Below are positions 32,594 to 42,206 of a stretch of 64,000 nucleotides of DNA, in pieces (the stretch's first letter is position 1; each line of letters starts with the position of its first letter). Source of the stretch: Adiantum capillus-veneris (taxonomy: Eukaryota > Streptophyta > Polypodiopsida > Polypodiales > Pteridaceae); the NCBI GenBank assembly GCA_014529385.2, contig CM043952.1, positions 158,443,557 through 158,507,556 on the forward strand, read 5' to 3'. The notes under the pieces were generated by a model. It made no database searches and had not been told where the DNA came from. It worked only from the letters and a program-made list of their open reading frames with translations. The translations under genes and the position numbers were made by a program.

Positions 32594-33313
32594 TCATAGT
32601 AGCAATTCACGACGGTGACGATCAGCAGCCTTTTTCTGCTTTGCCAGAGTCTTCTCCAAGGCAACTTTAATCTTCTTATACATCTCATCCATGTTCTCAA
32701 CATATCGATCTGCCTCAAAGATCTTGTCCTTTGTATGCAAAATGGGAGGAACCTTTTTGCCGCCTTCAACAATCTCAAAAGGTGCTTTGCCAGTAGACGA
32801 ATGCACCGTATTATTGTACGCATACTCAAGCATAGGAAAATACTGTTCACACTTGCCCTTATTATCTAACACATAACATTTCAGCAGATCTAAGACAGTA
32901 GAATTAGCCTCTTCTGACTGTCCATCAGTTTGTGGATGAAACGAAGATGAGAACTTGAGCGTATTGCCCATGTTCTCAAACAATCCTCTCGAGAACAAAC
33001 TGGTTATGCGAGTATCACGATCACTGATAATCGATTGTGGCATACCATGGTACTTAAACACGTTGTACATGAACAAGCGTGCCATCTGATCAGACTTTAT
33101 CTTCTTCCTGACAGGGATAAAATGGGCCTGCTTGCTGAACCTGTAGATAATGGTCCATATACCATCATTCCCTGTTGGCGTTCTTGGAAGATCAAAGATC
33201 ACTCCCTGTTGGCGTCCTTGGAAGATCAAAGATAAAGTCCATAGCAATGCTTTCCCATGGCTTATCCGGAATCGGCAGTGGTTGTAACAACCCTCATGCC
33301 TTTTGCCTGTCAA
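32594..33313 (-). pseudogene. Integrase core of B, damaged
   Basis: About 239 codons. Later catalytic regions are present: IISDRDTRITSLFSRG and SSFHPQTDGQSEEANS, containing the second aspartate and the glutamate. The first catalytic-aspartate block (MDFIFDFPRTP in C) is disrupted by a duplication of about 35 bp (33173-33207 and 33208-33235, TTGGAAGATCAAAGAT repeated), which shifts the local frame. Upstream the zinc-binding HHCC domain is missing. Confidence 0.8.
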
Positions 33314-33597
33314 ACTTGACCTTTTGGCAAACTATGCATGCTCTGATGATCTGTTTGGACAACAAAATCAGTAGCTAAGAGGTAGTGCTTCCAACTAGAA
33401 AGCGCATGAATCACAGCCAAGAGCTCTTTCTCATAGACTTGCATAGTCCTCTCTGGCCCTTGCAAAATTCGGTTTTCATAAGCTACTACCCGTCCGTCTT
33501 GCATTAACACTGCTCTGATGCTACTGCCACACGCGTCACACTGGACCACAAATGACTTCCTGAGATCTGGCAAAACAATAACTGGATCTGAAGTCAA
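33310..33597 (-). pseudogene. RNase H of B, truncated by deletion
   Basis: Open segment with FVVQCDACGSSIRAVLMQDG, VYEKELLAVIHALSSWKHYL and VVQTDHQS. Directly after TDHQ the sequence jumps to the integrase CQK-VKFD segment. Compared with C (48170-48640) about 480 bp are missing, removing the RNase H C-terminus, the linker and the integrase zinc finger. The breakpoints share a short AGCATGCAT-like overlap. Confidence 0.8.
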
Positions 33598-33605
33598 CTT
33601 TTCCT

Positions 33606-33971
33606 TTAAGAGACTAAAGGCTGAAATCTCTTTTTGGGTCCATCTGAAAGTGATCTCTTTCTTTGCAATGCGTGAAGAGGCGATGGTATCTCCGCAAAAT
33701 TTCTGATAAACCTTCTATAGTAGGAACACAATCCCAAGAAGCTTCTGACATCGTGCACAGTCTTCAAGTCTGGCCATGTCTTGATAGCTTCGACCTTTGC
33801 GGGATCCATTCTAACACCATCCTTTGAGACTATGTGGCCCAGAAAGTGGATCTCTTCGAGGAAGAATTCACTTTTCTTAGGATTGACAAGTAACCTGTGA
33901 CTGCGCAGCTCTTCGAACACAATGGTCAAGTGACGCCTATGCTCCTCTTCATTCTTCGAATACACTATCAT
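33606..33971 (-). pseudogene. Reverse transcriptase, C-terminal part, of B
   Basis: Contains IVYSKNEEEHRRHLTIVFEE, VNPKKSEFFLEEIHFLGHIV and RSFLGLCSYYRRFIRNFAEI, the palm-to-thumb and connection region of chromovirus RT. The catalytic box lies just before the open segment (about 33985) as FFDD, a form common in plant gypsy RTs. Confidence 0.85.
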
Positions 33972-34070
33972 GTCATCGAAGAACGTTGCAACAAACTATT
34001 GATGCGAGCAAAAAATCTGGTCCATCATTCTGTTGAACGTGGAAGTTAGCCCAAACGGCATCACTAGAAA

Positions 34071-34754
34071 CTAATAAAGACCACCTGTCATTCTAAATGC
34101 AGTCTTGTGCACATCCTCTCGCCTTATACGAATCTGATGGTACCCACTCTTAAGGTCTATCCTACTGAAAATTGCAACACCCTCTAAACGATCGAGAATA
34201 TCATCAATTCTAGGAATAGGGAACCTATTCTTGATGGTATTCTTATTCAACGCACGATAATCAATACACATGCGCCATGAGCCATCCTTCTTCTGCACTA
34301 GGAGCACTGGGGAGCAAAAGGGTGAAGAACTAGGCTGAATCAGCCCCTTCTCTAATAACTCCTCAACCTGGCCCATAATCTCTTTCTGCTGCGCCGGACT
34401 AACCCTGTAGGGAGGTCTATTTGGTGGGCTACACCCTGGCACCAAATCTATCCGATGGTCCTCAGGTCTCTCTGGCGGCAATTGCGACGGTAATGAATCA
34501 GAAAAACAGTCACTAAACTTTTGCAAAAATGCTGACCTTTCTTTATCTAACACAGATAAATTTGATTGATCGCTATCTGAGACATCACGTGCAAAAATCA
34601 AGTACACAGAAAGATGATTCTTTATTACAGAAGTGATAGCAGAAGCAGATACAATAGGGACTGACTCTCCTTTAAGCTTTACATCCAAAATGTGAGTTTT
34701 GCCCCTATGCTGTACAGTGATCTTTTTGTTGTAGGCATCCAAGACTCCATGCAC
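34071..34754 (-). pseudogene. Protease-RT linker and RT fingers/palm of B
   Basis: 227 codons open, including [56 protein letters not shown] and [15 protein letters not shown], all standard RT motifs with the first catalytic aspartate of RIDLKSGYH present. It ends at a stop near 34071, just before the conserved MPFGL motif. Confidence 0.9.
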
Positions 34755-35075
34755 TCAGAACATCCACGGGATCCCCAACAAGGCGTCACAACCGTCCAGC
34801 AGCATAATGTAAAACTCTTCAATGTCCACATACGACTGAATATGCAGACGTAGCTTTCCAATGATGGGAGTAACACACTCTGAGTGGCCAAGACATGCCA
34901 ACCCTGCCTTTGTTGTGTATCCCATCTCTTCAGCTCTGATGCCCAGCTTCATAGCTAACTCTGGTGAGATAAAGTTGGCTTTGGCACCTGGATAAAAGAA
35001 GATGAGTAACCGTCTGATCACTAACTTTACCCCATGCCCTGCATAACTCACTGGCATCTGTGCTGGGCCTGTCAC
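34755..35075 (-). pseudogene. Aspartic protease of B with altered active site
   Basis: Shows FYPGAKANFISPELAMKLG, then LRLHIQSYVDIEEFYIMLLD and CDALLGIPWMF. In C the active site is FDLGAKANF, so in B the catalytic aspartate is tyrosine, and the protease should be dead. A frameshift separates this from the upstream gag. Confidence 0.8.
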
Positions 35076-35367
35076 CCACCATGTCTGGCACTAAATCTGC
35101 CGTGGGTTTTGGCTTCTTGCCTTTCTGGTCTTCTTTATCCTCTAAGTCAGCTGGCCTTTTCCTTTGTGGACAATTGATAGAAAAGTGACCAGGTTGCTCG
35201 CATATAAAGCATTTGTTCTCAGCCATTAGGACTTTCTTTTCCTCGAGCGACTTGCGCACCAAAAGCTTCCTTTTCTGTTTCTTTGCCTGTGCTCCAGAAG
35301 TCCCGGCTGAATCCTTGTCTTTGGTGGCCTTTTCTGACCCCTGTGACACATCAGGAGCCGTTTTCAC
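34930..35367 (-). pseudogene. Gag C-terminus with zinc knuckle of B
   Basis: Lysine-rich segment followed by the CCHC knuckle CFICEQPGHFSINC (C-x2-C-x4-H-x4-C) and a basic tail (RKRPADLEDKEDQKGKKPKP). It binds the element RNA in intact relatives. Confidence 0.85.
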
Positions 35368-35978
35368 AAGGGCTTCTTCGCTGAATTTTTCTTTTGCTGC
35401 CCTCCTTTGTCACTGCTCGGAAATCCACTGTCCTCTCCTTTCAACAAGGCAAGACGAGTGTTCGCAACTTCCATAAGCTGAGTAAGGGTAGCCACTCTAT
35501 TCTTTGTACAGTAATCGCGAAGCCCTTTACGCAGCCCACAACAGTACTTCTCTATCTGCTCTGTCAGTGGCACAAATCTGTAGGAGGTCACTGAGAGTAA
35601 CACTTTACAAAACCTCCTATTGTACTCCAGCAAGCTCTTGCACGAAGCTGAAGTAAGCTGGTGCCAATATGTCATGGCGTCGGCTTCAAATTCATTTGAC
35701 AGCCAAGCAGATGCAAACATTTGCTTGAAGTAAACCCAAGTGGCCGGTGCCTGTCCTTGCATTAACAATGTCGTCCACCATGTAAGCGCATTGTCCTTTA
35801 AGAAAGTGACAGCTTTCCTGACCTTCGAGGCCTCTGTAAAATTCCCTCCCGCATAAGCTGTATCAAACTGCTGGAGGAAAGTGAGGGCCTTTGTCTTATC
35901 CTCGAAACCACTGAAGGTACTGAACTTTACCGCTGCACCACCTTCTTTGTAAGCCTTCGGCTTCTCTAGTGCCCCCAA
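35364..35978 (-). pseudogene. Gag capsid core of B
   Basis: 204 codons with FSTFSGFEDKTKALTFLQQF, FLKDNALTWWTTLLMQG, YFKQMFASAWLSNEFEADAM and YCCGLRKGLRDYC, a typical Retrotrans_gag block. The segment is open up to the knuckle, where a stop and frame change follow. Confidence 0.88.
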
Positions 35979-36055
35979 GTTGTCATACGGAATGGTCTAC
36001 AACATGGGCACTGTAGTAGGCATGATCGGCACGTGTTGGCCATTCACATTTTGCG

Positions 36056-36839
36056 TTAGAGGTGCGATATCTGGCTGCTGTCCAGAAAAACCAGCCATGC
36101 CAAAATGACCCTATGACACTCCAAACTGACCCTGGTTGCAGTGGAAACCTTGCTGCATGCCGATACTACCATACATGGAGTTTGGCATGATGCCTGGCAT
36201 ACCCCCGAACACTGTTCCTGGCATGTACGGCTGACTTCCAGGCGCATAACCAGCCATACTTTGGAACACTGATCCACCCCCGAAATACCCAAGATGTACC
36301 GTGGGTGGTGGAAAAACTGAGTGCATAGCCTGGTATCCAGGTCCCTGTCCATTCAAGACAGCATGCTGGCTCTGAAACGTGGCGGGCTGAACTGGCATCA
36401 CCTGTGGAATAGGCGTTCTAGCCATTTGTTCAAGCACAGGAGGAACCTACTTTGGAGCCCCTGACTCCGCAACATGCGAGTGTTCCCTTTCCTCTTGCGC
36501 CACATAAAGTACCTAGGCTTGAGCATCAACAAGCTCCGTACGCGGCGTAGGTTGCCTATTTTGTTGTTGCACTGGTGGCGCTTGCAAGAATTCCATAAAC
36601 CTCGGATTCTGCACCAGCTGCGAAAAGACATTCACCGCGGCAACTAACTGAGTCTTGAACGCATCATCCTCAAGTTGCCCAGTCATAAAGCCCTGTACTA
36701 CTGGAGGGACATTCACATTGACAGGAGGTACAGACTGACGTGGCCGTGAGCTCTCGCCAATCTCAAAAACCATAGGAATCTCTTGTCTGTCCTTTGAAGA
36801 GGAACCCTCTTCCATAATTCCCTTCCCCTTGTCGGCCAT
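36056..36839 (-). pseudogene. Gag N-terminal region of B
   Basis: Starts MADKGKGIMEEGSSSKD at 36839. It contains GQLEDDAFKTQLVAAVNVF and NPRFMEFLQAPP, then a glycine-, proline-, methionine- and glutamine-rich disordered part (about 36437-36111). TAG codons near 36513 and 36450 and one near 36111 break the frame. The same region is present in C at 38232-38709 and 42207-42540. Confidence 0.8.
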
Positions 36840-36920
36840 AGTGTAATCCCCGCGTTCCTACACTCTGTGTCTTTACCTTAAACAATCCAGGCTCACTCTT
36901 TAAGGAAAAAGTGATTGATA

Positions 36921-36937
36921 TCCCGGCAATGGAACCA
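36921..36937 (-). other. Primer-binding-site-like sequence of B
   Basis: TGGTTCCATTGCCGGGA on the minus strand, at the place where C has TGGTTCCGTCGCCGAGA. It resembles the tRNA-Asp-type PBS (TGGCGCCGTTGCCGGGG) at most positions, unlike the initiator-Met PBS of the other elements here. Confidence 0.5.
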
Positions 36938-36955
36938 TGATCTAATGATCTGATG

Positions 36956-37778
36956 AGCTGTACATCAGTCAAATGAGGAGCCCTCTTGTGGGGCATCACA
37001 TAACTGCACGTAGGGGGGAGAGAGAGCAGTGTGTAGTGTGCAGGGCATCACTCCTAGCACCACACTATACATGAGAGGGAAAGGAAGCACTCCATAGCTC
37101 TTCACCTGTGACCAAAAGCTGAAATGAGGCCTCTCCCAGCTTAAAAATCAGCGCCAATTTTTCTATAGGAGGAAAGTTCATGGAAATGTGACACTTGGCG
37201 CATTTACAAGCATTTTCCCGTTTCGGGTTCGCCGCTTAAAAATATCCTGACCGGTTGCCCAGTTGACTTCGCGGCAGAGTTGTAAAATGTTCCCCTAGTC
37301 ATACCGGAGGTAATGACGCGAACACATTTCACGGCCCAAAATAGCAATTCCCTAAATTTTAGGAGATGCTTCCGTTGGGCTCCCACTGGTCTTCTGACCA
37401 TCTATCCTCATTGGGACTGCATCCAAAAGTGCAATGTGGCTCAACTGTCGGATAATTTTTGTTGGTAGTCCCACCTTGACTTTACGCCTTAATTGAGTTC
37501 ACTTCCTAGTATCCACCAACTTGCTAAGTGCGACGGGGGAACCTATATGATCTTGCTTTGAGCCTAGACATCCTCTTACCATACGAATTCCAGTGCCGAC
37601 CACTACCCATCTGCGGGTGAAACTACCGTTCACATTGGCCATGCAATGTCCGACCGTTTGCTACTTCAAGAAGAGGGTCTCAAAAACAAACAAAACCCCT
37701 TGGAAAGAAACCAACAACTAAAGTTAGCAGTTGCCACGTCCTCATGACATAGTTAACAGTTGCCATGTCCCCGTGACA
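36956..37778 (-). repeat. 5' LTR of chromovirus B, 3'-truncated
   Basis: Matches 31068-31891 of the 3' LTR. The terminal about 650 bp (equivalent of 30418-31067) are missing, replaced by 18 bp of unmatched sequence (36938-36955) before the PBS-like site. Fully identical ends at the C side confirm the TSD. Confidence 0.88.
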
Positions 37779-37783
37779 GTTTA

Positions 37784-38135
37784 TGCCATTGGAAGTGAGT
37801 CCCGGCATGGGGGTTTGTTCAAAGTAAGTTTTGGAGCCGTTATGCTGCCCAAATTTTGCTAGAACAGGTGCCATGTAGCTGGATACAGGTGAAGATCCCT
37901 AGGACTCAGCCTTGTAACTTTTTACCCTCTTAAAGAATAAAGAAATACCGAAAGGGGCGCAAGTCTTTGGGGCCAACAGGTTGTCGGTGTATGCTTGGAG
38001 CGCTCCAGCTTCCAAGCTGTGTTGAAGTGTCAATTCACGTTACACGTTTTAACTGCAAAGTTTCTCTGTGTTTTAAAGTTTTAAGTAAAGTTTCGAGTGA
38101 AAGCCAAAGTCTACCGCCCTACGGGCCGGTTTCAT
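37784..38135 (+). repeat. 5' LTR of chromovirus C, second segment
   Basis: Continues the LTR after the GTTTA duplication and ends CTACGGGCCGGTTTCA as in the 3' LTR. Contains AATAAAGAAATACCG and AAAGGGGCGC (37936-37974), likely the polyadenylation/R region module. Confidence 0.88.
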
Positions 38136-38153
38136 GGTTCCGTCGCCGAGACA
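38136..38153 (+). other. Primer-binding site of chromovirus C
   Basis: TGGTTCCGTCGCCGAGAC immediately follows the LTR end TTTCA. It is related to the B site and looks like a tRNA-Asp-type PBS with changes; the exact tRNA is not certain. Confidence 0.6.
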
Positions 38154-38231
38154 AAATCACTTTTTCCTCAAGAAGTGAGCCTCGGTTGGTTTTTGGTGAA
38201 GACATAGAGTACAGGAATGCGGGATTACACG

Positions 38232-38709
38232 ATGGCCAACAAAGGGAAAGGCATTACGGAAGAGGGTTCCTCTTCGCAAGACAGGCATGCAATTCCTACA
38301 ATGTTGCTGACGAGAGTTCACGGCCACCCCTGTCTGTACCTCCCACCGATGTGAATGCTCTTCCAATGCAAGGCTTTATGTCTGGGCAACTTGAAGATGA
38401 TGTGTTCAGAACTCAGTTAGTTGCCGCTGTGAACGTATTTTCCCGACTGGTACAAAACCCAAGGTTTATGGAGTTTTTGCAAGCGCCACCAGTGCCACAA
38501 CAGACAAGGCAACTCACACAGCCCGTAGAGGCCGTTGAGGCTCAAGCCCAAGTACTTCATGCTTCTCAACAAGAGAGGGAGCACTCGCACGTTGCGGAGT
38601 CAGGGGCTCCAAGACAAGTTCCTTCCGTCCATGAACAGGTGGTTAGGACGCCAATTCCACACAGGTTTTATCAGTTCAGCCCGCCACCTTTTAGAGTCCA
38701 CATGTTGCA
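38232..38709 (+). pseudogene. Gag N-terminus of chromovirus C, cut by the PLE
   Basis: Starts like B's gag (ATGGCCAACAAAGGG at about 38232). After a frame change it shows GQLEDDVFRTQLVAAVNVF, NPRFMEFLQAPPVPQQTRQ and REHSHVAESGAPR, and runs to RTPIPH, where the PLE interrupts it. Continuation after the PLE starts at 42207. Confidence 0.85.
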
Positions 38710-38719
38710 TTAAATGGAC
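38710..38719. other. Target-site duplication of the PLE (TTAAATGGAC), left
   Basis: Identical to 42197-42206. Removing one copy brings the two halves of the C gag together at a position that matches element B. Confidence 0.9.
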
Positions 38720-38736
38720 ATATATATACCTTCATA

Positions 38737-38756
38737 AGTTCAGAATAGTCTGAACT
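38737..38756. other. Perfect hairpin near the PLE 3' end
   Basis: AGTTCAGA-ATAG-TCTGAACT, an 8-bp stem with a 4-base loop, 17 bp from the 3' terminus on the element strand. It may be a recognition structure for its RT. Confidence 0.7.
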
Positions 38757-39318
38757 CACTAATTATAAGAGGGAATAAAGCACTCACAAAACTATAAAAG
38801 CAAGGGAACAAGAAAAGAAAAACAAAAACAAAAACAAACAAATAAACAAACTAAATCACTTTGTTTGCTACGAAACAAAACTAGATAAAACAAAACATTA
38901 TTAACTTAAAAGATTTTTGAAAAGGCATGTGTAAAATAAGTTGATGCAACTTACTTGGCTTAAAACAAGTACTGAACTTTAAGAAAAAAAAAGGATAAGA
39001 CATCTTAAAAACTTAATCCTAGAAATCAAACTTCACACAACAACTTCTAACGGAACACATTCTTAAGTCCTCAGGTAAGCTAAATACGAAATCGAAAAAT
39101 GAATACTACTACAAACCTACGAAGAGCAAAGAACCAAACTTGACAATATGTGATCTCAACTTCACTCCTTGTCCAAACAGGAAGAATAAGATTATCACCT
39201 TTATCACGCATAGCTTGGACAACTATGACATCCCTACTCACGTCGTCAGTGCCCAAGAGTAGGTGCAGGTTTATATAGAGGGCATTCATGCTTTGAACGT
39301 ACTCTACAAAACCAACGA

Positions 39319-39360
39319 GCTGAGTTTCTATCACCCTCCGGAGTGATGGGCATACTCAGC
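39319..39360. other. Bipartite stem-loop in the PLE 3' untranslated region
   Basis: Outer stem GCTGAGT/ACTCAGC (39319-39325 and 39354-39360), internal loop, inner stem ATCAC/GTGAT (39330-39334 and 39343-39347). It does not fit the hammerhead ribozyme consensus, since no CUGANGA/GAAA pair is in register. Confidence 0.6.
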
Positions 39361-39445
39361 CATGATAAAGGCTAGCAATTGTCAAGCTATAGTGAAAATA
39401 CTGGAAGCGCTAAAGATCAAAACAACAACATAAGGTGTTATTAAG

Positions 39446-42196
39446 TCAAACAATAAGTGGGCTTTTTAGCTCCCCACTTCTATTGAATTTACTACTGATT
39501 ATCTTGAACATTCCAAAGGAAGAAACAGTAAAAATATACTTACTACGATGCAAAAATGAACGAACTTTTTTCATGATTCTTTTGAATGAGTATCCCTTTT
39601 CAACTAGTAAAGAAATAAGATGGCAAGATTGAACAACAAAAGTAGATTTACTAGAACAAAGACGAGAAAATCTAAATAGTTGAGAGCAAATGACACTGTA
39701 CTTGGCTGAAAGAGAAATGTTCGAAGAAATATGAGGCATACGGATGATTTTTAGATTGGCATATTCTGGTTCAAGGCGCTTATCATAGATATCTACTTCT
39801 AATCCCAGGGGAGTCTGAAAAATCTTAAGGTCTAAAAAGGCACAACAATCACTATTTGTGGTACAGTTAAGCTCACAAAACTCCTTGGGATAAATTCCTC
39901 CCCCTACAGAACTCGAATTCAAGTACATAAAATCTTGAAAAGAAGGAACGTTAGGGACAAAAAGATCATCTACAAAGCGTCTTACATTGCATAACTTGTG
40001 CAAAAATATTGGGCAAGTGTTAGCAAGGACAAGACGCTCCATAAAATCAAACTCATAAGTAAAAAGATAAAAATTAGCAAGAAAAACAACACAATTGGTG
40101 CCCATAGGGATACCAATTGTTTGCTTGAAAAGAGAGTCGCCGATGGTTATATATAAATTGTCTAAAAGAAAATCTAACCAAGATATGATGTCAATGTCAT
40201 CTACAATCCTAGTGAATCTCTTTCTTCCTTTGTCTACATCTACATTCTTATTTTTGAGCCATAAGAAGCCAAAGTTCAAGGCTTACTTTTCTACTAGCAA
40301 TGCCTTGTACCTATCCTTCTCAAGCTTGTACGTAAAAACTTTTGAAATAAGAGACTTGACTCTAAATTTAAGGTCCTCCAAATTTAGCTTCGTGTATAGC
40401 GTTGTGAAGTCAAAAGTTTGGAGACATAAAGGAGAAGATTTCTCCTTAAGGCTTCTTGAAGAGTTCAAAAACTTCAAAACAGGAATCACACCTACTGAAT
40501 CGATTAAAATCCAACTTGAATCGGTAGGTACGTCTGCTTCCTTTAGCATATTATTCCACAATTCATTTACGCTAGGTAAAATGGCTTTGAAACAATAACT
40601 AAGCCATTTTGAAACCTCGTTCAAAGAGGTGTTACAAGAAGCAGCTATAAATCTAGGCTTTATAGGGTTCTTGTGGAACTTCCAAACGGTATATAAAAAA
40701 GGTAATTTAGGATGGCACTTAAAACCAAAAGACTTACAAAAGTCTTGATGTTTTAAGATAACCTCTTGCATTGTAAGATCACAATCACTGTAAGTCTAAG
40801 AGTCTACTTCACCTAACAAGCATTCTAAATAGAACTTTTTGCACATAACAACAAAGTTATTAGAGCACTTATCTACATAAGAGATTACAACATCACGATG
40901 AAATTTCCTAAGAGCATCACGATCAGAAGAAGATAAGCTATTCCTTCCTGAAGAAAGGTTCCGAGAGCAAGATGCTAATTTCAAAGAAGCCTTCTTGAGG
41001 ATTATAGACTTCCAATGGGTAAAAATACCTTGAACTCCTAAAGACTCCTCAAACTTTACTACGAAACTGAAATTTCATTTTTCTATGGCTTTGAGAAGGC
41101 AAGAGTCGTTTGAGGAAGGGAGCCTAAATTTAGTACCTCTTGAGAAAAGGTCTTTCAAGGAATCCGAAGGAAGGATAGAACAATCGGTAGTAACTACATG
41201 ATCCAAAGCTCCATTTACGTAAGAAGAAAAGGCAGTTTTACTACAAGGGCAATCAATACTTGAGATTGCTAGCCTCTCTTGCTTTTTAAGATTACGTCCT
41301 ATGTCACTATAATTGAAAGCTTTTTGTTCTAAATTTTTCACATATTTGAAAGCTACGAAAGGATGGTTCCATACCTTTCTCACACAAGGAGGGAGAGCAT
41401 CCAAAGCTTCTTGAGATCTCAAAATAGAGCTTAATCCAACCTTGTCTAAGTCAGGGGAGGTAAAGATAGTTCTCAACAAATCTTTCTTTCCAACCAAGGG
41501 ATCTTTCAGACTAGGACATTTGGACTTCAGAAATTTGCCTAACAGTACTCGAAGTTGAGTACTATGAGACTCTCTTAACTCCAAATCTTCATAAGAATAG
41601 TTCTCAAGGGTATACAAGAGCTTAAATAGGATCCTTATATTATACCTTTTAAATATTTTATAAGAAAAAGAACCCAATTCCATGGCTCTAGATAGGTAAA
41701 TCAATCTCCGTTTGAAATCTCTATAAGCAAAAATTCTATGGTTAGAAGGGTCATCACTCTCGATTCTAGATATTGAAGCCCTAGGGAGACCTTGTACTCT
41801 ACTAGAAATAGTGTTGTGCAAAACAACTAGATTGATTTCAGGGATAGAAGGCGGATCTGAACAAGAACCTTTAGGAATCCAAGTTCTTTTAAACTGACTT
41901 GAAGGGAGAACTAACTCGGGTTTGGGATGCCTTCGCCAAAGCATAGGTTTCTTATGGTAAATTGTCTTATTTTTACGTAAAGAAGACTTTCCTTCCAAGT
42001 TGAAACCTTTGGGGAAAAAAGTATGCAAAGTTCTCATCCAAAACAACTCTTGAGGCCACGCTGATTTATAGAACTCTTTAGAGTTTCTAAAATTACCTTC
42101 TATGTGCTCAATGGGAAAACAATGGAAAGACTCAAACTCATGTTTTGCTATTGCCGCATACAAGGGTTTCACACTTTCACGTACGGTGCTCTTACT
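39446..42196 (-). pseudogene. PLE polyprotein: GIY-YIG C-terminal half, PLE N-terminal domains, reverse transcriptase
   Basis: About 916 codons in one frame, broken only by TGA (41075-41077), TAG (40796-40798) and TAA (40283-40285). Near the N-terminus: HEFESFHCFPIE, then ELFWMRTLHTFFPKGFN, which fits the end of a GIY-YIG domain including its conserved glutamate. About residue 310-370: IDCPCSKTAFSSYVNGALDH and HVVTTDCSIL...RGTKFR, the Cys-containing block seen before RT in Naiad-like PLEs. The RT shows LPFLYTVWKFHKNPIKPRFI, FDFTTLYTKL, QTIGIPMGTNC, RFVDDLF (catalytic FVDD, near 39970) and FLDLKI. The RT and thumb are complete to KNYG-like tail motifs such as SAKYSVICSQLFRFSRLC. The missing front should hold the GIY and YIG motifs. 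Confidence 0.85.
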
Positions 42197-42206
42197 TTAA
42201 ATGGAC
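42197..42206. other. Target-site duplication of the PLE (TTAAATGGAC), right
   Basis: Identical to 38710-38719. Confidence 0.9.

Larger units (their letters stand above)
30418..37778 (-). mobile_element. Ty3/gypsy chromovirus B, nested in the 5' LTR of C
   Basis: Same family as C, opposite orientation. The TSD GTTTA is at 30413-30417 and 37779-37783. The order on the minus strand is 5' LTR, PBS-like site, gag, zinc knuckle, protease, RT, RNase H, integrase, chromodomain, PPT, 3' LTR. The two LTRs share about 820 bp with roughly a dozen differences by eye. It is defective: stops in gag, a protease active-site change, a deletion joining RNase H to integrase, a small duplication in the integrase, and a 5' LTR that lacks about 650 bp. 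Confidence 0.92.
38720..42196 (-). mobile_element. Penelope-like element with N-terminal GIY-YIG remnant (Chlamys/Naiad-type), 5'-truncated
   Basis: A 3.5-kb non-LTR insert in the gag of C with a perfect 10-bp TSD and no LTRs. One minus-strand frame runs from the first base of the element to a TGA at 39446. It starts within the C-terminal half of a GIY-YIG-like endonuclease and continues into a PLE-type RT. The 3' untranslated part is about 726 bp with two hairpins. The abrupt 5' start inside a domain fits 5' truncation during target-primed reverse transcription. Endonuclease-before-RT order is known from the Chlamys, Naiad and related PLE groups, whereas canonical PLEs carry it after RT. Three stops make this copy inactive. 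Confidence 0.85.

Noticed and set aside
33960-34000. FFDD/FLDD catalytic box in B and C as a novelty
   Set aside because: F in place of Y in this box is common among plant Ty3/gypsy RTs.
39319-39360. Hammerhead ribozyme in the PLE
   Set aside because: A CTGACGA-like string and GAAAC exist in the region, but not in the order and spacing of a hammerhead core.
40283-41077. Stop-codon reassignment or programmed read-through in the PLE
   Set aside because: All three stop types occur, once each, at unrelated sites. Decay is the simpler explanation.
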